NCBI GenBank assembly: GCA_937900985.1
Contig: CALCGM010000068.1
Span: forward strand, 1 to 8,619
Source: an uncultured Planctomycetaceae bacterium
GTDB taxonomy: Bacteria > Planctomycetota > Planctomycetia > Pirellulales > UBA1268
DNA length: 8,619 nucleotides
Direction: 5' to 3'
The notes beneath the pieces were generated by a model. That model worked only from the letters and a program-made list of their open reading frames with translations. It searched no databases and was not told the origin of the DNA. Shown here piece by piece: positions 1-5,718 of the stretch (its first letter is position 1; each line of letters begins with the position of its first letter). The position numbers were made by a program, and so were the translations under genes.

Positions 1-39
1 ACTCAGCTAACCGGTACTAACGGACGAATGCTTGACCAC
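1..39 (+). rRNA. rrl: 23S ribosomal RNA, 3' end (partial)
   Basis: The first bases contain AGCTAACCGGTACTAA, the conserved stretch near the 3' end of bacterial 23S rRNA. They are followed by GCTTGACC, the equivalent of the E. coli terminal GCTTAACC that pairs with the 5' end of the molecule. The mature end is placed just after this, near position 39, by analogy with E. coli. The rest of the gene lies left of the window, so only the last bases of the subunit are seen. The exact end is uncertain by a few bases. Confidence 0.9.
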
Positions 40-141
40 TCGAATCGAGTGCTTGCGGCGGCGGTCGGCGACGACCTCCGCGGCGCATGCTAGTTACCAC
101 AACCTCAAATATGTGCTGCCTGAGAAGGCAGCAGCCAGGAT
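40..141 (+). other. 23S-5S internal transcribed spacer with two small hairpins
   Basis: About 100 nt separate the 23S and 5S genes, and no tRNA gene fits there. At 38-50 a small inverted repeat (ACTCG, loop AAT, CGAGT) straddles the presumed 23S end. At 115-132 a perfect 7-bp stem (GCTGCCT/AGGCAGC) is closed by GAGA, a GNRA-type tetraloop. Such stems commonly mark rRNA precursor processing or folding sites, but no particular nuclease can be named from sequence alone. Confidence 0.65.
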
Positions 142-250
142 TTCCGGTGAACATATCTGAAAGGTCACACCCGTTCCCATCCCGAACACGGTAGTTAAGC
201 TTTCAGAGCCGATGGTAGTGCCACAAGTGCGAGAGTAGGTATCGCCGGTT
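142..250 (+). rRNA. rrf: 5S ribosomal RNA
   Basis: The core is recognisable from CCCATCCCGAACACGG in the loop C region, GCCGATGGTAGTG, and GCGAGAGTAGGT near the 3' end. Helix I forms between 144-150 (CCGGTGA) and 242-248 (TCGCCGG). It has one G-U pair and sets the ends to within about two bases. The length is about 109 nt, shorter than the 120 nt of E. coli; short 5S molecules of roughly 110 nt have been described for planctomycetes. The gene follows 23S in the same direction and ends at a clear terminator, so it closes this rRNA transcript. No 16S gene is visible. Confidence 0.95.
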
Positions 251-261
251 TTTTACAAAGG

Positions 262-296
262 CCCGCAGCATGGGTTTCTGTGCTGCGGGTTTTTTT
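262..296 (+). terminator. Intrinsic terminator of the rRNA operon
   Basis: A perfect 9-bp GC-rich stem (CCCGCAGCA at 262-270, TGCTGCGGG at 281-289) has a 10-nt loop and is followed by seven Ts (290-296). This is a textbook Rho-independent terminator just after 5S. On the other strand the same stem is followed only by CCTTTG, so it might weakly stop maf transcripts arriving from the right as well. Confidence 0.93.
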
Positions 297-334
297 ATGC
301 GCTGACGGAAGTAGTCGTCTCAGCTGGATGGGGC

Positions 335-1021
335 TTACGGGGCTGGCAGGCTCTCTGCGGGCTCGGGAAACGAGGCGGCGGGAAACCAGCTGTACGAGCC
401 CGATGGTGCTCGCTGGTGGGCGGCATGCGTGCAGTCGGTCAGCTGCCGACGGATCGTTTCCAGCGGAAGGCCGATCACGTTTGAGCTGCTGCCGGCGTGC
501 AGCACCAGGGGAATCACGCCATCCTGGAAGCCGCACGCACCTGCTTTGTCCTTCCAGAGGCCGCTGTCGAGATACCGCTCGAGAAACGCTGGCGAGAGAG
601 GCTGCATTTCCAGGACGCTCTCGGTGACAGCCAGGCCGGGGGCTTGGCCGACAGGCCACACGCAGCTGCCAGTGAGTACCCGATGCAGACGCCCCGAGAG
701 TTTTGCGAGCATGTCGGCAGCAGCGGCACGATCCTGCGGCTTTCCCAGAGGCTCGGTGCCGATGACGCCGATCGTGTCGCAGGCGAGGACAATCGACTGC
801 CGGTTGGCCGGGAGCTGCGAGACGACAGCTTCGGCCTTGGCTCTGGCCAGCCGCGCCACCCACGCCTCGAGTGTCTCAGCAGCCTCGCGTGGAGCGGCAT
901 CAGCCTCGGCGGCCTCGGGGGGAGGAAGCACGGTGACGGTCCAGCCCGCCTGCTCGGCAAGCTCCCGCCGCCGCGGCGACTGACTTGCCAGCACGATATC
1001 CAGAGGTGACGCTTTTTCCAT
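335..1021 (-). CDS. maf: Maf-family nucleotide pyrophosphatase
   Basis: This is a cytoplasmic enzyme of the Maf/HAM1 fold that hydrolyses non-standard or surplus nucleoside triphosphates to monophosphate and pyrophosphate. Family motifs are in order: LASQSPRRREL at residues 11-21 (Maf signature SxSPRR), CDT at 81-83 with the expected catalytic Asp82, GKP at 93-95, HRVLTG at 113-118, and KAGACGFQDG to SSSNVIGLPL at 159-187. The ATG at 1021 gives 228 aa. A TTG at 1033 would add four residues and is less likely. The product is somewhat longer than the usual 190-210 aa because of a C-terminal tail (about 196-228) that looks non-conserved. Known members prefer dTTP/UTP-type or m7GTP-type substrates; I cannot assign the subtype. 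The gene converges on the rRNA terminator and diverges from the pseudouridine synthase. Confidence 0.92.
   Translation of the reverse strand: MEKASPLDIVLASQSPRRRELAEQAGWTVTVLPPPEAAEADAAPREAAETLEAWVARLARAKAEAVVSQLPANRQSIVLACDTIGVIGTEPLGKPQDRAAAADMLAKLSGRLHRVLTGSCVWPVGQAPGLAVTESVLEMQPLSPAFLERYLDSGLWKDKAGACGFQDGVIPLVLHAGSSSNVIGLPLETIRRQLTDCTHAAHQRAPSGSYSWFPAASFPEPAESLPAP
1003..1009 (+). promoter_or_regulatory. Ribosome binding site of the pseudouridine synthase
   Basis: GAGGTGA matches the anti-Shine-Dalgarno complement well and lies 10 nt before the ATG at 1020. It supports that ATG over later starts nearer the conserved domain. The site lies within the first codons of the opposite-strand maf gene. 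Confidence 0.6.
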
Positions 1022-1820
1022 GAGATCCCGCAAGCCGCGACGACAGCATTCTACGAGATCGGCTCAGCCGGCGAGCAGCCAGCACCGTGGCGGCCCCCGC
1101 GTGCCACAGGCTCCGCCGAGCATTCTTTTCGAAGACCCGGATCTTCTGGTGGTGGTGAAGCCGGCGGGGCTGGCAACCGCCAATGTGCCCCGTGGTGAAG
1201 CGAGCCTTCTGACCCGTCTTCGTGAGCTTTTGGAAAGTGACCGCCGCGGAGCAGCCACGGCCAGCGACACGGCGTTTTTGGGGGTGGTCAGTCGTCTCGA
1301 TCAGCCGGTCTCCGGCGTGGTGGTGCTCGCCCGATCCCCGGAGGCCGCCGCCGCGCTCTCGGCGCAGTTTCGAGAGCGGACGGTGGAGAAAACCTACCAC
1401 GCGCTGGTCGAAGGCCGTTTTCCCGGGCCGATCGGCGAAACGCTCACCTGGACGGATCTTCTCGAACGGCCGCCCACAGGTTCTGCCGGCAACGCCGCGC
1501 CGCAGTCGCCGCAGGAAGCGGTGGTGGAGGCTCGGCTGCTGGCACGAGGCGTTGAGGTTTCGCTGGTGGAGCTGCGGCCCGCGACAGGCAGGCGGCATCA
1601 GCTGCGGGTGCAGCTCGGCTCGCGAAAGTGCCCGATCGTGGGGGATCGGATGTATGGAAGCCGTTTGCCCTTTTCCTGCGGTATCGCCCTGCATTCAAGC
1701 GTGTTGAGCATCGACCACCCGTCCACCGGGCAGCGGCTCAGTTTTCGCTCCCCGTGGCCGGCGTCCTGGCCGCAGGCCGCCCGTGGACTTGTGTTGCCCA
1801 ATCTGGCGGCATCTTCTTGA
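1020..1820 (+). CDS. RluA-family pseudouridine synthase
   Basis: This enzyme isomerises specific uridines in RNA to pseudouridine; the RluA family acts mainly on rRNA and some tRNA. Visible motifs are ILFEDPDLLVVVKPAGL (35-51), SRLDQPVSGVVVLAR (91-105) with catalytic Asp94, EKTYHALVEG (123-132) and TGRRHQLRVQL (189-199), the counterpart of the family TGRxHQIRVH. The usual HRLDxxTSG reads SRLDQPVSG, so it belongs to a divergent branch and the RNA target cannot be named. The 266 aa include an N-terminal stretch of about 30 residues rich in Arg, Ser and Gln that looks disordered and may contact RNA. No S4 domain is seen. The start rests on the ATG at 1020 with a good ribosome site. The kinase gene begins 64 nt after the stop and may be cotranscribed. 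Confidence 0.9.
   Translation: MRSRKPRRQHSTRSAQPASSQHRGGPRVPQAPPSILFEDPDLLVVVKPAGLATANVPRGEASLLTRLRELLESDRRGAATASDTAFLGVVSRLDQPVSGVVVLARSPEAAAALSAQFRERTVEKTYHALVEGRFPGPIGETLTWTDLLERPPTGSAGNAAPQSPQEAVVEARLLARGVEVSLVELRPATGRRHQLRVQLGSRKCPIVGDRMYGSRLPFSCGIALHSSVLSIDHPSTGQRLSFRSPWPASWPQAARGLVLPNLAASS
1048..1053 (-). promoter_or_regulatory. Possible -10 element for maf
   Basis: On the minus strand this reads TAGAAT, five of six matches to TATAAT. It would place transcription start near 1041, about 20 nt before the maf ATG. No good -35 hexamer lies at the right distance, and the site is inside the divergent pseudouridine synthase coding region. This is a weak call. Confidence 0.25.
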
Positions 1821-1884
1821 GCGGCCGGGTACGATTGGAAAATCGCATCACGGAGCTGCCACACCGAGGGCGTGGTGGATTTTG

Positions 1885-3393
1885 ATGTCTCAGCCCCCCA
1901 GATCGCCGAGATCGTCGCCCCGCCGCCCGCCGCGGTCGTTTTCCAGCAACGCCGTTGCCAGTGGCCTGGTGTCGGCGGCCGATCTCGAGGCCGCTGCGGC
2001 CGATGTGCGTCATCGTCTCACCCATGCCTCTGCCACCGAAACGGATGATGACATCCTGGCGTCGGTTCTCGTCGAACGTGGCACCCTAACGCGGTTTCAG
2101 GCCGATCAGCTCCTCGCGGGCAAACGGAAACTGACGCTTGGCCAGTACCGCATTCTCGATGCGGTGGGGCAGGGGGGCATGGGGCAGGTGTTTCAGGCCA
2201 AGCATCTGCTGATGGGCCGCATCGTGGCGGTCAAGGTGCTGCCACGTGCTCGCTCAAACCCACAGACCGAGGCGGCTTTCCGGCGTGAGATTCAGCACAT
2301 TGCGAGCCTCGACCACCGCAATCTCGTCTACGCCCTCGATGCCGGCCACGACGGCAAGGTCTACTTTCTCGTCACCGAACTGGTCGACGGAATCGACCTG
2401 CGACGACAGGTGCTGCGGTATGGCCCGCTCAACGAGGTGGCTGCGGCATCGGTCGTGGCCCAGGCAGTTCGCGGCCTGGCCCACGCGCATGCCCGCGGCT
2501 TCATTCATCGCGATGTGAAGCCGGGCAATCTGCTCGTCCGCGAGGATGGTCTCGTCAAGGTGTCTGACCTGGGCCTGGCTGGCTCGGTGCTCGATCCGGA
2601 AAGCATGAAGCCAGGGCGTGTCGTGGGGACCATGGACTACATGGCTCCCGAGCAGATCCTGCGGCCCGACCGTGTGCAGCCGGCGGCCGACATGTATGGG
2701 CTGGGCTGCACGCTCTACTTTGCCCTCTCTGGCCGCGTGCCTTTTCCCGGTGGCACCCGCGATGAGAAACGCCGCCGTCAGCTCGAAGACACCCCAGACC
2801 CGATTCGTGGCCTCGTGCCGGCGGTCAGCCCGGAGTTTGCCGCGTTTGTCGAGAAACTGATGGCCAAGCATGTGGAGAGCCGCTACCAGACCGCCGAGGA
2901 AGTGCTCGAGGCCGTGCACCCGTGGCTCACGGGGGCGCTCGTGCCGATGTCGCGGGTGAAGCGATCTCGGCACCGTGATTCGTCGCCTCCACCGTTGCCC
3001 TCGGCGCAGCGGGCAACGCGGGGCTTCTGGAACACGTCGGAAGAGACCCATCATTCCACCGGCATTCCGCGGCTCAGTATGGGAGACGAAGACGTCGGGT
3101 TTCCTGAACGTGTCGCCGGGTTTCTGGCAGAAAGCCTGGAGAGCCTCTGGCTGCGGGTGCGGGCCGCAGCGTCGGGGGTTGTCAGCAGCGGCCTTGTCGG
3201 CCTCTTTGCTGGCCTTGCCTGGATGACGTTCCGCACGGCTGGCGGTGCCTGGCTCGGCCGAGCTCTCGCCGGGCTGCAGCTCGACACCCTCACCGCTGGC
3301 GACGTGGGCGGCTACACATTCCTTGCCTTGCTGATCGTGCAGGTGCTCGGCGCGAGCAGACTGCGAAACCAGAGCCGTTTTGATCGGCTCTGA
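1885..3393 (+). CDS. Membrane-anchored Ser/Thr protein kinase (PknB type)
   Basis: This Hanks-type kinase phosphorylates Ser/Thr residues on proteins. In the 502-aa product, residues 60-90 form the helical segment (ERGTLTRFQADQLLAGK) that often precedes kinase domains in planctomycetes. The kinase domain spans about 88-345: glycine loop GQGGMGQV (95-102), ATP-binding Lys117 in AVKVL, HRDVKPGN (208-215) with catalytic Asp210, DLG at 228-230 in place of DFG, and APEQ at 254-257. All catalytic residues are present, so it should be active. After a Ser/Arg-rich linker come two hydrophobic stretches (about 430-448 and 474-489), probably membrane segments holding the kinase domain in the cytoplasm. 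No PASTA, WD40 or TPR sensor domain is seen. Reading is open from 1783, overlapping the upstream gene. ATG 1885 is chosen because GGTGGA lies 5 nt before it and the protein then begins MSQPP. Substrate unknown. Confidence 0.92.
   Translation: MSQPPRSPRSSPRRPPRSFSSNAVASGLVSAADLEAAAADVRHRLTHASATETDDDILASVLVERGTLTRFQADQLLAGKRKLTLGQYRILDAVGQGGMGQVFQAKHLLMGRIVAVKVLPRARSNPQTEAAFRREIQHIASLDHRNLVYALDAGHDGKVYFLVTELVDGIDLRRQVLRYGPLNEVAAASVVAQAVRGLAHAHARGFIHRDVKPGNLLVREDGLVKVSDLGLAGSVLDPESMKPGRVVGTMDYMAPEQILRPDRVQPAADMYGLGCTLYFALSGRVPFPGGTRDEKRRRQLEDTPDPIRGLVPAVSPEFAAFVEKLMAKHVESRYQTAEEVLEAVHPWLTGALVPMSRVKRSRHRDSSPPPLPSAQRATRGFWNTSEETHHSTGIPRLSMGDEDVGFPERVAGFLAESLESLWLRVRAAASGVVSSGLVGLFAGLAWMTFRTAGGAWLGRALAGLQLDTLTAGDVGGYTFLALLIVQVLGASRLRNQSRFDRL
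3370..3392 (+). repeat. Perfect hairpin spanning the kinase stop codon
   Basis: An 8-bp inverted repeat (CAGAGCCG at 3370-3377, CGGCTCTG at 3385-3392) encloses a 7-nt loop, and its right arm contains the first two bases of the TGA stop. No T-run follows, so it is not a standard intrinsic terminator. It may protect the mRNA 3' end or help Rho-dependent termination before the tRNA promoter. Confidence 0.5.
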
Positions 3394-3478
3394 CGCGGCG
3401 ACGGACGCAGCGGCTTCGTTGCTGTGTTGCAGAAGGAGCCCTGTGGCTTCGCTGGCGCCCGAAAGGGAGCGTTGGACG

Positions 3479-3507
3479 TTGACAAAGCCCCGTTTTGCCC
3501 ATACGAA
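3479..3507 (+). promoter_or_regulatory. Promoter of tRNA-Phe
   Basis: A perfect -35 hexamer TTGACA (3479-3484) is followed after a 17-bp spacer by TACGAA (3502-3507), which matches three of six -10 positions. Transcription would start near 3514, about 11 nt before the tRNA, as expected for a tRNA promoter. The strong -35 and ideal spacing support the call; the weak -10 limits it. Confidence 0.6.
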
Positions 3508-3524
3508 TGGTGTTTTCCGCACCT

Positions 3525-3597
3525 GGACAGATAGCTCAGTTGGTAGAGCAATGGACTGAAAATCCATGTGTCGCCGGTTCGATCCCGGCTCTGTCCA
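3525..3597 (+). tRNA. tRNA-Phe (anticodon GAA)
   Basis: The 73-nt cloverleaf folds cleanly. The acceptor stem is GGACAGA (3525-3531) with TCTGTCC (3590-3596) and discriminator A3597. The D stem is GCTC/GAGC. The anticodon stem is ATGGA/TCCAT around loop CTGAAAA, with anticodon GAA at 3558-3560. The T stem is GCCGG/CCGGC around TTCGATC. The variable loop GTGTC matches E. coli tRNA-Phe. The 3' CCA is not encoded (CTT follows), so it must be added after transcription. No terminator follows before the oxidoreductase gene. Confidence 0.97.
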
Positions 3598-3623
3598 CTT
3601 CCGCGTGTTCTCCTGAACCGAGC

Positions 3624-4691
3624 GTGGCCTTGTTTCCGTTGCCGACGACTCGCCGACGGTTTTCGGCAGCGGTTGCTGCCCTGGTCGCGAGCCGCGGTCT
3701 GGCTGCCCGCGGCGGGGCGTTGCCGCCGCCGATCAAGCTCGGCCAGATCGGTGTTTCCCACGCCCACGCCACCAAGCTTTCGGTCTACCGTGAGTCAGCA
3801 GACTACGAGGTGGTCGGCATCGTGGAGCCGAATCCCGATCTGCGGGCAAAGGCCGAGCAGCATCCGGCCTACCGCGGGCTTCCGTGGCTGACCCGGGAGC
3901 AGCTGCTCGCGACACCTGGTCTCCAGACGGTGCTGGTGGAAACCGCCGTCCGCGACAGCCTCCAGGAGGCCGAGGCCGTGGTCGCAGCGGGGAAGCACCT
4001 CCATCTCGACAAGCCGGCCGGCGAGTCGTTGCCTCAGTTTGAGCGGATCCTGGCGGCGGCCGATCGGCAGGGGCTGATGGTCCAGCTGGGCTATATGTAT
4101 CGCTACAGCCCTGCGGTCGTGATGCTCCGCGAGCTGCTGGCCAAAGGCTGGCTGGGTGAGGTCTTTGAGGTGCACGCCGTGATGAGCAAGGTCGTGCCGC
4201 CATCGGATCGGCTCGGCCTCGCGGCGTATCCCGGCGGGATCATGTTTGAGCTCGGCTGCCATGTGCTCGACCTCGTGATCGGTGTGCTCGGGAAGCCAGC
4301 GAAGGTTTCTGGCGTGGATGCGCAGGTCGTGGAAGCCGACGGGCTCCGCGACAACATGCTTGCGGTGCTGGAGTATCCCAAGGCGATCGCCACCGTGAAA
4401 TCGTCGGCGGTGGAGGTGGAGGGCTTTGCCCGTCGGCAGCTGGTTGTCTGTGGCACCGAGGGAACGTTTCATATTCAGCCGCTCGACAATCCGTCGGCCC
4501 GGCTCGCACTTTCAGAGCCTCGCGGCTCGTACGCGGCTGGCCTGCAGGACATCACGTTCCCCCGGTTTCCGCGGTACGTCGCCGATGCTGCTGATATGGC
4601 AGCGGTGATCCGGGGCGAGAAAGCAGACGACTTTCCCTCCAGCCACGAACTGATCGTGCAGCAGACGCTGCTGGCCGCCTGCGGGCTGTGA
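3624..4691 (+). CDS. Tat-exported Gfo/Idh/MocA family oxidoreductase
   Basis: The family uses NAD(P) to oxidise or reduce sugars and related polyols. The N-terminus carries a twin-arginine signal: TTRRRF at residues 8-13, then a short Ala/Val/Leu core and likely cleavage near 30-33. The Rossmann part begins at IKLGQIGVSHAHA (37-49). DKP at 129-131 replaces the usual EKP, with the cofactor-proximal Lys130. GCHVLD at 211-216 holds the family His213 and Asp216. The C-terminal alpha/beta domain is complete, total 355 aa. The open frame extends left through the tRNA, so the start must lie after 3597. GTG 3624 is preferred because it keeps the whole signal peptide; TTG 3630 and TTG 3639 are alternatives. 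No clear ribosome site is visible. The ThuA-like gene follows on the same strand, a frequent pairing in planctomycetes and in the thuAB trehalose catabolic locus. Substrate unknown. Confidence 0.88.
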   Translation: MALFPLPTTRRRFSAAVAALVASRGLAARGGALPPPIKLGQIGVSHAHATKLSVYRESADYEVVGIVEPNPDLRAKAEQHPAYRGLPWLTREQLLATPGLQTVLVETAVRDSLQEAEAVVAAGKHLHLDKPAGESLPQFERILAAADRQGLMVQLGYMYRYSPAVVMLRELLAKGWLGEVFEVHAVMSKVVPPSDRLGLAAYPGGIMFELGCHVLDLVIGVLGKPAKVSGVDAQVVEADGLRDNMLAVLEYPKAIATVKSSAVEVEGFARRQLVVCGTEGTFHIQPLDNPSARLALSEPRGSYAAGLQDITFPRFPRYVADAADMAAVIRGEKADDFPSSHELIVQQTLLAACGL

Positions 4692-4751
4692 CGGCCCCGC
4701 CTGCCGTGGCAGTGGAGCTTGCAGCGTGCCCTCAGACGCTTCCGGGCAGCG

Positions 4752-4778
4752 TTGTTCCGGTGGAGGCGACGCTATACT
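4752..4778 (+). promoter_or_regulatory. Possible promoter of the ThuA-like gene
   Basis: TATACT at 4773-4778 matches five of six -10 positions. The best -35 partner is TTGTTC at 4752-4757, with three matches and a short 15-bp spacer. Transcription would start near 4785 and leave a leader of about 78 nt. The -10 is good and the -35 is weak. Confidence 0.35.
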
Positions 4779-4790
4779 CGCAGCCAAGGG

Positions 4791-4830
4791 GTGGGCGTCG
4801 CAGCGGGCAGCCGCTCCTTCGTGGGCGTCG
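4791..4830 (+). repeat. Direct repeat with internal hairpin in the ThuA-gene leader
   Basis: GTGGGCGTCG occurs at 4791-4800 and again at 4821-4830, with starts 30 bp apart (about three helical turns). Between the copies is a 5-bp inverted repeat, AGCGG (4802-4806) and CCGCT (4811-4815), with a 4-nt loop. The position just after the possible promoter would suit an operator or leader element, but no regulator is known and high GC raises the chance of coincidence. Confidence 0.35.
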
Positions 4831-4862
4831 GTGTGGCATCTCCTCGATGGGGTCTGAAGACA

Positions 4863-5630
4863 ATGCAATGGTTTGTGTCGTGCGTCGTGGCTGTGGCTGT
4901 GGGCTTGGGGGTGGCTGGGGGGGCTGTGGCTGACGAGGCTCGGGCGGCCATCAAGGCCCTGCTTATCACCGGTGGCTGCTGCCACGACTACCCCTTCCAG
5001 ACGCGGCAGTACATGCAAGCGGCAAAGGATCGCGGTGTCGATGTCGACTGGACGGTGGTGATGCAGGGGGGCACGGGCACCTCCGCGGAGATCGACCTCT
5101 ACAGCGATCCAGACTGGGCCGAAGGCTACGACGTGGTGATCCACAACGAGTGCTTTGCCAACACGGCCAACCCCGACTACATCCGCACGATCACCAAGGC
5201 CCATCATGCCGGCGTGAATGCGGTCGTGATCCACTGTGCGATGCACACCTACCGCGCCGCCGAGATCGACGACTGGCGGGAGTTTCTCGGCGTGACCAGC
5301 CGGCGGCATGAGCATCAGAGCCACTACGAAGTGGTGGTGGATGGCGAGGGCCACTGGATCACGGCCACCATCCCTGACGGCTACACCACCCCGATGGACG
5401 AGCTCTACGTGATCGAGAAGGTCTGGCCCAACACGCAGGTGCTCGCCACCTCGACGAGCGAGAAGACGAAGGAGTCGCATCCGGTGATCTGGACCAACAC
5501 CTACGGTGAAGCCCGCGTGTTCGGCACCACCTACGGCCACTCGGTCGACACCTTCTCCGACGCGACCTTTCTCGACCTGATCGTCCGCGGCCTGCAGTGG
5601 GCTGCCGAACGCGAGCCGCAGACGCCCTAG
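4863..5630 (+). CDS. Secreted ThuA-like protein
   Basis: The ThuA fold resembles class I glutamine amidotransferases and is linked to sugar metabolism through trehalose-utilisation genes; the reaction is not settled for most members. From ATG 4863 the product is 255 aa. Residues 1-23 form a Sec signal peptide with a long hydrophobic core and an AVA cleavage motif before Asp24. Family-like segments are KALLITGGCCHDY (31-43), YDVVIHNECFA (89-99), GVNAVVIHCAMHTYR (117-131) and WREFLGVTSRRHEHQSH (138-154), followed by HPVIWTNTYGEARVFGTTYGHS (206-227 region) and a C-terminal helix. The frame is open from 4719, but ATG 4863 is chosen because the signal peptide starts there. A GGGG about 9 nt upstream is the only ribosome-site hint. 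With no membrane anchor beyond the signal, it should act in the periplasm with the upstream oxidoreductase. Confidence 0.88.
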   Translation: MQWFVSCVVAVAVGLGVAGGAVADEARAAIKALLITGGCCHDYPFQTRQYMQAAKDRGVDVDWTVVMQGGTGTSAEIDLYSDPDWAEGYDVVIHNECFANTANPDYIRTITKAHHAGVNAVVIHCAMHTYRAAEIDDWREFLGVTSRRHEHQSHYEVVVDGEGHWITATIPDGYTTPMDELYVIEKVWPNTQVLATSTSEKTKESHPVIWTNTYGEARVFGTTYGHSVDTFSDATFLDLIVRGLQWAAEREPQTP

Positions 5631-5640
5631 CGCACGCCTG

Positions 5641-5666
5641 CTGCCGTGGCACGACGGCCACGGCAG
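5641..5666. terminator. Hairpin between convergent genes, possible bidirectional terminator
   Basis: A perfect 10-bp stem (CTGCCGTGGC at 5641-5650, GCCACGGCAG at 5657-5666) closes a 6-nt loop, 10 nt after the ThuA-like stop and 52 nt beyond the stop of the convergent PDZ gene. Neither strand has a T-run, so it is not a classic intrinsic terminator. Its place between facing genes suggests it halts or protects both transcripts. Confidence 0.5.
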
Positions 5667-5718
5667 GGGCGGATATCGAAACGGCCTGTGGGCTCAATCG
5701 AGGCAGCCTCAACTGTGC

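Noticed and set aside
900..1694. A 264-codon minus-strand frame opposite the pseudouridine synthase
   Set aside because: It covers parts of both maf and the synthase in the wrong frame, and both of those have clear family motifs.
1832..1845. Small hairpin (CGATT, loop GGAA, AATCG) between the pseudouridine synthase and the kinase
   Set aside because: The stem has only 5 bp and no T-run follows, so it is too weak to call a terminator or regulatory element.
2254..3567. A 437-codon open frame on the minus strand opposite the kinase gene
   Set aside because: It lies antisense to a kinase with every catalytic motif intact and runs through the complement of the tRNA gene. Long empty frames on the opposite strand are expected at this GC content, and its product shows no domain I recognise.
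3495..3623. N-terminal extension of the oxidoreductase starting at ATG 3495
   Set aside because: It would be translated through the promoter -10 region and the whole tRNA-Phe. The twin-arginine signal begins after the tRNA, so the true start must be downstream.
4873..4940. GTGGCTG-like near-repeats in the signal peptide region of the ThuA-like gene
   Set aside because: They reflect repeated Val, Ala and Gly codons in a hydrophobic core in GC-rich DNA, not an independent repeat element.
4512..5540. A 342-codon open frame on the minus strand opposite the ThuA-like gene
   Set aside because: It is antisense to a clear signal peptide and ThuA motifs. Its His/Val/Asp-rich product looks like a shadow of the sense codons.
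4701..5651. The 11-mer CTGCCGTGGCA on both sides of the ThuA-like gene (4701-4711 and 5641-5651)
   Set aside because: Several repeated 11-mers are expected by chance in a GC-rich window of this length. The second copy is explained as one arm of the intergenic hairpin.
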